Assembly (NCBI GenBank): GCA_035063765.1
Contig: JAPSFT010000009.1
Location: 149,478 to 213,477, forward strand
Length of the DNA: 64,000 nucleotides
Direction: 5' to 3'
Source of the DNA: Deltaproteobacteria bacterium
GTDB taxonomy: Bacteria > Myxococcota_A > UBA9160 > PR03
The notes under the pieces were generated by a model. The model saw only the letters and a program-made list of their open reading frames with translations, searched no databases and was not told the origin of the DNA. Positions 58,180 through 64,000 of the stretch are shown one piece after another (within the stretch, counting starts at the first letter, position 1; each line of letters begins with the position of its first letter). Made by a program: the position numbers and the translations under genes.

Positions 58180-61100
58180 TTGGCGCTCGACCCCGCCGCG
58201 CTCCTCGCGCGCCACCACGACCCGACGCCGCACGGCCGCTGGCTCTCGAACGGCCGCTACGCGCTCCTGCTGACGGGTGCCGGCACGGGGGTGTCGCGGC
58301 GCGGCGCGATCCAGCTCACGGGCTTTCGCGGCGACCGCGTCGAGGACGCCGAGGGCCTCTTCCTGTGGCTGCGCGACGCCGAGAGCGGAGCCTGGACGCG
58401 GATCGCCTCCGGCGGTGCGAGCGCGGCCCCCGGCCGGATGGTCTTCACCGAATCGTGGCAGGGTCTCGCGACCCGCGTCGAGGCGTGCGTGGCGCCCGAT
58501 GCGGACCTCGAGCTGCGCCGCATCGAGGTCCGCAACGCCAGCGAGCGCCCGCGCCGCATCGTGCTGACCGCCGCCGCCGAGCTCGTGCTCGCGCCCCCCG
58601 CCGTCCACGCGGCGCACCCGGCCTTGGCGAAGCTCTTCGTGGAGACGGAGGCGGCGGGGGAGGGGGTCCTGCTCGCGCGGCGCCGGCCGCGCAGCGCCGG
58701 CGAGGCGCCGCTCTGGATGGGCGGCGCGCTCGCGGGCCCCGGCGGCTTCGAGGCCGAGACCGACCGCGCCCGCTTCCTGGGCCGCGGGCGGAGCTGGCCC
58801 GGCCCCCGCGCGGTCGCCGCTCCGGACGCGCTCGCGGGCAGCACCGGCAGCGTCCTCGATCCCGTGCTCGCCTTCCGCCGCAGCGTGCGGCTCGCGCCGG
58901 GCGAGGCCGCGAGCTGGCTGTTGCTGCTCGGCTCCGAGGACGAGCGGGCACCGCTCGTGGCTGCACTCGCGCGCCTCGCGCAAGCGGGCGCCGCCGACGC
59001 CGCGCTGCTCGGTGCCGCCGCGCGCGAGCGGGCGCTCGCCGCCCGCCTCGGCCTCGACGGCGCGGCCTGCGCGGCGCTGCACGAGCTCGCGGTTGCGATC
59101 ACCTACGGCCACCCGGGCCTGCGCGCCGATCCGGCGCTGCGCGCGCGCGTGCGCGGGACGCGTGAGGAGCTCCTGCAGCGAGGGCACGTCCCCGAGCGGC
59201 TCCTGGTGGTCGAGCTGAGCGGCCCGGACGCGAAGCAGGCGGCCCCGGAGTGGGCGCGAGCCCAGACCTTCTGGGACGCGCAGGGCGCGTGCTTCGACCT
59301 GCTGGTGCTGGCCGACGACCCCGAGGCGCTCGCACCCGCCTTCGAGGCGGCGGGGGCGCCGCGCGTCGCGCTCCAGGCGAAGGGCGCGCTGGCGGTGCGG
59401 GAGCGGGAGCTCCTGCTGGCGGCAGCACGGCTCGCGACGACCGGCGCGCCGCCTGCGACCGCGGCGCTCGCCGGCCCCGTCCTGGCACCTCGGGACGGGC
59501 CTCGCAGCGAGCGCCTCGTCGAGCGCCCGCTCGCCCACCGGCGGCTCCCGCCCACCGACAACGGCTTCGGCCGCTTCGTCGCGGACGGGCGGGAGTACGC
59601 GATCGAGCTCGGGCCGGGGCCCGACGGCGAGCTCGCGCGCCCGCCGATGCCCTGGTGCAACGTCGTCGCGAACGAGCGCGTCGGCTTCGTGGCGAGCGAG
59701 GGCGGCGCCGCGACGACCTGGGCGGGGAACGGCCGCGAGAACCGGCTCACGCCCTGGAGCAACGATCCCGTCGCCGACCCGCCGGGCGAGGCGCTCTGGC
59801 TGCGCGACGAGGAGGCGGGGGTGTTCTGGTCGCCGCTGCCGGCGCCGGCCGCCTCGGGCGCGCCGTTCACCGTGCGTCATGGTCTGGGATACACGGTATG
59901 GAGTCACGAGACGGCGGGGCTCGCCCAGGAGGTGACCCGCTTCGTGCCGCTCGAGGATCCGCTCGCGGTGTGCCGGGTGCGGATCGAGAACCGCTCGGGA
60001 CGCCCGCGGCGGCTCGCGCTCTTCGCGCTCCAACGGCTCGTGATCGGCGCGACGCCGGAGGACGGCGGGCGCACGGTCGTGACCGACGGCGAGCCCGCCG
60101 CGGGGGCGCTGGTGGCCGAGAACGCGATCGACCCGGGCTTCGGCGCCGGCGTCGCGTTCGGCACCGTGCTGGCGCCGCCGGGCGTGGCGCCCGGCTACAC
60201 GACCGACCGCGCCGGCTTCGTCGGGCGCGCCGGCACGCTGGCCGCGCCGGCGGCGGTAACGGGCGGAGCGCCGCTCGACGGCGCGCTCGGTGCCGACCTG
60301 GACCCCTGCTTCGCGTGGCGGCTCGCGCTCGCCCTCGCGCCGGGCGCCGCCGTCGAGTGCAGCTTCCTGCTCGGCCAGGAGCGCGATCGCGCCGCCGTGC
60401 GCGCCCTGCTCGCGCGCTGGCGCGCACCGGGTGCGGTCGAGCGCGCGCTCGGGAAGGTGCACGCGGAGTGGGAGCGGCTCACCGGCGCCCTCCGCGTCCG
60501 CACGCCGGTCGCGGCCTTCGACCAGCTCGCCGGCGGCTGGCTCCTGCACCAGGCCCTCGGCTGCCGGCAGCGCGGCCGCTCGGGGTTCTACCAGCCGGGA
60601 GGAGCCTTCGGCTTCCGCGACCAGCTCCAGGACGCCGCCGCGCTGGTGTGGGCCGCGCCCGAGCACACCCGCTCCCAGCTCCTGCTGCACGCCGCGCACC
60701 AGTTCGTCGAGGGCGACGTGCTCCACGGGTGGCACCCGCCGGGCTCGAAGGGGATCCGCACCCGGAGGAGCGACGACCCGGCTTGGCTGCCCTACGTGAC
60801 GGCGGTCTACGTGGGCGCCACCGGCGACGAGGCCGTTCTCGACGAGCCCGTGCCGTTCCTGCGCGCGCGCGAGCTCGCGCCGGGGGAGGACGAGGCCCTC
60901 CTCACGCCCGAGGCCGGCCCCGAGACCGCTCCGCTCCACGAGCACTGCCTGCGCGCGCTCGAGCGCGCGGCGACCCGCGGTGTGCACGGCCTGCCGCTGA
61001 TGGGGAGCGGCGACGGGAGCGACGGCATGGACCGCGTCGGCCGCGAGGGGAGGGGCGAGAGCGTCTGGCTGGGCTTCTTCCTGTACCACGTGCTCGAGCG

Positions 61101-61995
61101 CTTCCTTCCGCTCGCCGAGCGCCGGGGGGAGGCCCCGCGCGCGGCCCGCCTGCGCGCCTACCAGGCGGACCTGCGCCAGGCGCTCGACGCCGAGGCCTGG
61201 GACGGCGCCTGGTACAAGCGCGCCTGGTACGACGACGGCACGCCGCTCGGTACCGCGGGCGCCGACGAGTGCCGGGTCGACGCCCTCGTGCAGGCATGGT
61301 CGGTCCTCTCGGGTGCGGCGCGTCCCGAGCGGGCCGCCGCGGCGATCGACGCCGTCGAGCGCGAGCTGGTGGACGGCGAGGCCGGCCTCGTACGCCGGCT
61401 CTGGCCGCCCTTCGACCGGAGCCCGCACGCCCCCGGCTTCCTCGAGGACCATCCCCCGGGCATCCGCGAGAACGGTGGCCAGTCCACCCACGCCGCGCTC
61501 TGGGTGGTCCGCGCGCTCGCGGAGCTCGGGCGCCGGGATCGCGCCGCCGGGCTGCTCGAGCGGATCACGCCCCAGTGGCACGCGCGCAGCCGGGAGGCGG
61601 TCGCCACCTACCAGGTCGAACCCTACGTGGTGGCCGCCGACGTCTACGGCGTGTCGCCCCATCGCGGCCGGGGGGGCTGGACCTGGTCCGCCGGCTCGGC
61701 GGGCGGCCTCTACCGGGTGCTGGTCGAGACCGTGCTCGGTCTCCGCCTCGAGGCCGGCCGCCGCCTGCGCCTGCGCCCGCGCATCCCGGACGCCTGGCCC
61801 GGCTTCGAGCTGCTGCTGCGGGCGCCCGACGGGCGCACGCGCTACGCGATCCGCGCCGACAACCCGGGCGGCCGCGCGGGGTGCGTGGTGGGCGCCCAGG
61901 TCGACGGGCGGACCGCCGCGATCGAGGACGGTGCCGCCCTGGTGCCGCTCGCGAGCGACGGCGCCCTGCACGAGGTGCGCGTCCTGCTCGGTTGA
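58180..61995 (+). CDS. GH94-type glycoside phosphorylase (cyclic beta-glucan synthase / beta-1,2-oligoglucan phosphorylase type)
   Basis: A 1271-residue cytoplasmic protein. The C-terminal (alpha/alpha)6 domain has the GH94 blocks G-F-R-D-Q-L-Q-D, H-G-W-H-P-P-G-S-K-G-I-R-T-R, G-R-G-E-S-V-W-L-G-F-F-L, D-D-G-T-P-L-G and H-R-G-R-G-G-W-T-W-S. In the catalytic segment the usual D-W-N-D-G-M is D945-G-S-D948-G-M, keeping both aspartates but not Trp-Asn. Two N-terminal beta-sandwich regions and the total length resemble sophorose/beta-1,2-oligoglucan phosphorylases and the phosphorylase half of NdvB; no glycosyltransferase domain is present. It would release glucose 1-phosphate from imported oligoglucans. 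The TTG at 58180 has GGGGGA upstream; no ATG fits. Confidence 0.85.
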   Translation: MALDPAALLARHHDPTPHGRWLSNGRYALLLTGAGTGVSRRGAIQLTGFRGDRVEDAEGLFLWLRDAESGAWTRIASGGASAAPGRMVFTESWQGLATRVEACVAPDADLELRRIEVRNASERPRRIVLTAAAELVLAPPAVHAAHPALAKLFVETEAAGEGVLLARRRPRSAGEAPLWMGGALAGPGGFEAETDRARFLGRGRSWPGPRAVAAPDALAGSTGSVLDPVLAFRRSVRLAPGEAASWLLLLGSEDERAPLVAALARLAQAGAADAALLGAAARERALAARLGLDGAACAALHELAVAITYGHPGLRADPALRARVRGTREELLQRGHVPERLLVVELSGPDAKQAAPEWARAQTFWDAQGACFDLLVLADDPEALAPAFEAAGAPRVALQAKGALAVRERELLLAAARLATTGAPPATAALAGPVLAPRDGPRSERLVERPLAHRRLPPTDNGFGRFVADGREYAIELGPGPDGELARPPMPWCNVVANERVGFVASEGGAATTWAGNGRENRLTPWSNDPVADPPGEALWLRDEEAGVFWSPLPAPAASGAPFTVRHGLGYTVWSHETAGLAQEVTRFVPLEDPLAVCRVRIENRSGRPRRLALFALQRLVIGATPEDGGRTVVTDGEPAAGALVAENAIDPGFGAGVAFGTVLAPPGVAPGYTTDRAGFVGRAGTLAAPAAVTGGAPLDGALGADLDPCFAWRLALALAPGAAVECSFLLGQERDRAAVRALLARWRAPGAVERALGKVHAEWERLTGALRVRTPVAAFDQLAGGWLLHQALGCRQRGRSGFYQPGGAFGFRDQLQDAAALVWAAPEHTRSQLLLHAAHQFVEGDVLHGWHPPGSKGIRTRRSDDPAWLPYVTAVYVGATGDEAVLDEPVPFLRARELAPGEDEALLTPEAGPETAPLHEHCLRALERAATRGVHGLPLMGSGDGSDGMDRVGREGRGESVWLGFFLYHVLERFLPLAERRGEAPRAARLRAYQADLRQALDAEAWDGAWYKRAWYDDGTPLGTAGADECRVDALVQAWSVLSGAARPERAAAAIDAVERELVDGEAGLVRRLWPPFDRSPHAPGFLEDHPPGIRENGGQSTHAALWVVRALAELGRRDRAAGLLERITPQWHARSREAVATYQVEPYVVAADVYGVSPHRGRGGWTWSAGSAGGLYRVLVETVLGLRLEAGRRLRLRPRIPDAWPGFELLLRAPDGRTRYAIRADNPGGRAGCVVGAQVDGRTAAIEDGAALVPLASDGALHEVRVLLG

Positions 61996-62014
61996 GAGGA
62001 GATCGGCATCCCGC

Positions 62015-63124
<1,110 letters not shown>

Positions 63125-63223
63125 CGCCGCTCCCCCCGGAGCGCACGCTAGCCGACCTCGGCTCGGAGCAGGGGGAGGGGCGGCGGCCGTCCCGGCGGTC
63201 ACGCGGGGCTCACGAGACGGGCT

Positions 63224-63418
63224 CTAGCCCTCCGGCGGCGGCGACAGCCCTGCGCCCAGGCCGACCATGCCGAGCGCGAAGAGGAGGGTCACGTCCGGCC
63301 CCGGCAGCGCGACGGGCAGCGTGGCGGCCGAGGCGGTGGCGGCGAGCACGAGGAGCGCGAGGGGGATGGCGAGCAGGGGACGCACGGGGGCCGGACCTTT
63401 CCGGCCTCGCGTCCACAC
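63224..63418 (-). CDS. Possible 64-residue exported peptide with PEP-CTERM-like hydrophobic tail
   Basis: A short frame starting GTG at 63418 encodes a basic N-terminus, a hydrophobic signal-like segment (LLAIPLALLVLAATASA) and a second hydrophobic stretch L-L-F-A-L-G-M-V-G-L-G-A-G-L after P-G-P. The second part resembles the PEP-CTERM anchor but lacks PEP and the basic end, as if worn down. It could be a relic or a real small protein; no homologue comes to mind. Confidence 0.35.
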   Translation of the reverse strand: MWTRGRKGPAPVRPLLAIPLALLVLAATASAATLPVALPGPDVTLLFALGMVGLGAGLSPPPEG

Positions 63419-63505
63419 GCGCGATCGGAAGGGGCGGGAGCGGGCTTGAGGGGAAATTGCGGCGGGGGGAGCTCGCGCGCGCGGCGGATGAGCGGGCCGG
63501 CCGGC

Positions 63506-63715
63506 TCAGCGCCGCCGGATCGCCTCGATCAGCTCGGCCTTCGACATGTCGCCGCGGCCGGCGATGCCGAGCGCCGTGGCGAGGTCGTAGAGCTCGAGGC
63601 GGGTGCGCTCCTCGAGCGGCGGGGGTGCGACCGGAGCCGCGCGCCCCGTCCCGTCGCGCGAGCTGGGGGTCCTGGCCGTCCCGGTCCCGTTTCGCAGCGA
63701 TTGCGATCCCGGCAT
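63506..63715 (-). CDS. Small protein with a Rho N-terminal-like domain
   Basis: A 69-residue protein. The first 33 residues are polar and Gly/Thr/Arg-rich; residues 35-69 (L-Y-D-L-A-T-A-L-G-I, then M-S-K-A-E-L-I-E-A-I-R) match the Rho N-terminal helical domain (SAP-like), a nucleic-acid-binding unit. A strong GGAGG precedes the ATG at 63715. Such small stand-alone proteins occur in many genomes and their roles are unknown. Confidence 0.75.
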   Translation of the reverse strand: MPGSQSLRNGTGTARTPSSRDGTGRAAPVAPPPLEERTRLELYDLATALGIAGRGDMSKAELIEAIRRR

Positions 63716-64000
63716 GCTGGTTCCTCCCTCGTGGGTCTCCTGGCTGCAGGTCTCCCGTCTGCAGGTCCGACTGCAAGGACCGGGCCGGCCGCCGCACACG
63801 CGAAGGAGCGGGCTACCCGCGCCGGCCGAGACCCGGTTTGTAGAAGGTTCCCTCGCAGGTGCGTTTCGGAGCAGCCCCTTCCTTGCACCCACCTCGACCG
63901 CCGCCGGGTCGCCGGTCGGCGACGGACGGGCTCACGCCCGAGACGAGGTGCGCCGCGTCCGGGCAGCCCCGCAGACGACGATTCCTGGCAACCCTCTCAG
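63716..64000. other. Right-edge stretch without a supported gene
   Basis: The 285 bp to the end of the window hold no frame with a convincing start and domain. CTGCAGGTC occurs twice in a short interval (about 63743-63765), too little to name. A gene entering from the right edge cannot be excluded. Confidence 0.4.

Overview
The window is very GC-rich DNA (by eye 70-75% GC) from a Gram-negative bacterium. It has TonB-dependent uptake, an RND pump, lipoproteins, a Tat-exported periplasmic enzyme, c-type cytochromes and PEP-CTERM/exosortase-type markers. GTG and TTG starts and 4-base ATGA/GTGA overlaps are frequent. Gene content and style fit a deltaproteobacterial-grade lineage (Myxococcota- or Binatota-like). 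That placement is inference; there is no rRNA or tRNA gene in the window to anchor it.

Layout. 1-1062: 3' part of a parallel beta-helix protein with a CxxCH motif. 1.1-4.9 kb (minus): a copper-type TonB-dependent receptor (CxxxM...HxM), a TonB-like energy transducer and a small Cys/His protein. 5.0-9.9 kb (minus): tetR-MFP-RND efflux operon with a perfect-dyad operator. 10.6-12.2 kb: acetate kinase and RidA. 12.2-20.8 kb: a divergent Rrf2 Fe-S-type regulator and an eight-gene heme-copper respiratory cluster. 20.8-26.6 kb (minus): sulfatase, two secreted proteins (one with a PEP-CTERM-like tail) and a CrtI-like flavoprotein. 26.8-28.3 kb: lemA and a DUF3137 gene. 28.4-32.8 kb (minus): a four-domain fusion (FGGY kinase, 2-hydroxyacid dehydrogenase, SCP2, class II aldolase) and a small membrane protein. 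32.9-35.2 kb: MMPL transporter. 35.2-38.9 kb (minus): TRAP transporter with a TatT lipoprotein. 39-42.5 kb: TIGR04073-type protein, DUF4185-like protein, alpha/beta hydrolase, Ap4A phosphorylase-like protein. 42.5-45.9 kb (minus): a TTQ amine dehydrogenase cluster resembling aauBEDA plus a monohaem cytochrome c. 46-51.9 kb: hybrid histidine kinase, NhaD-like and Kef-like antiporters. 51.9-63.1 kb: sugar ABC importer, secreted glycosidase-like protein, GH94-type phosphorylase and, on the opposite strand, a MalK-type ATPase. 63.2-63.7 kb: two very small genes.

The most unusual system is at 12.2-20.8 kb. Its subunit I lacks a tyrosine at both known positions for the active-site tyrosine of oxygen-reducing heme-copper oxidases. 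It sits in a subunit II - subunit I - SCO order like that of sNOR-type nitric oxide reductases. With it are a second heme-copper-like protein that lacks the paired CuB histidines, a cytochrome b / ferredoxin / MvhD-like fusion, a heme O synthase, and an AT-rich perfect dyad facing an NsrR/IscR-like regulator. I read this as a candidate NO-reducing or otherwise non-canonical respiratory complex. The second standout is the 1275-residue four-domain fusion at 28958-32785, which may catabolise a sugar acid brought in by the nearby TRAP system. The aau-like locus and the GH94 locus are more conventional but have unusual details.
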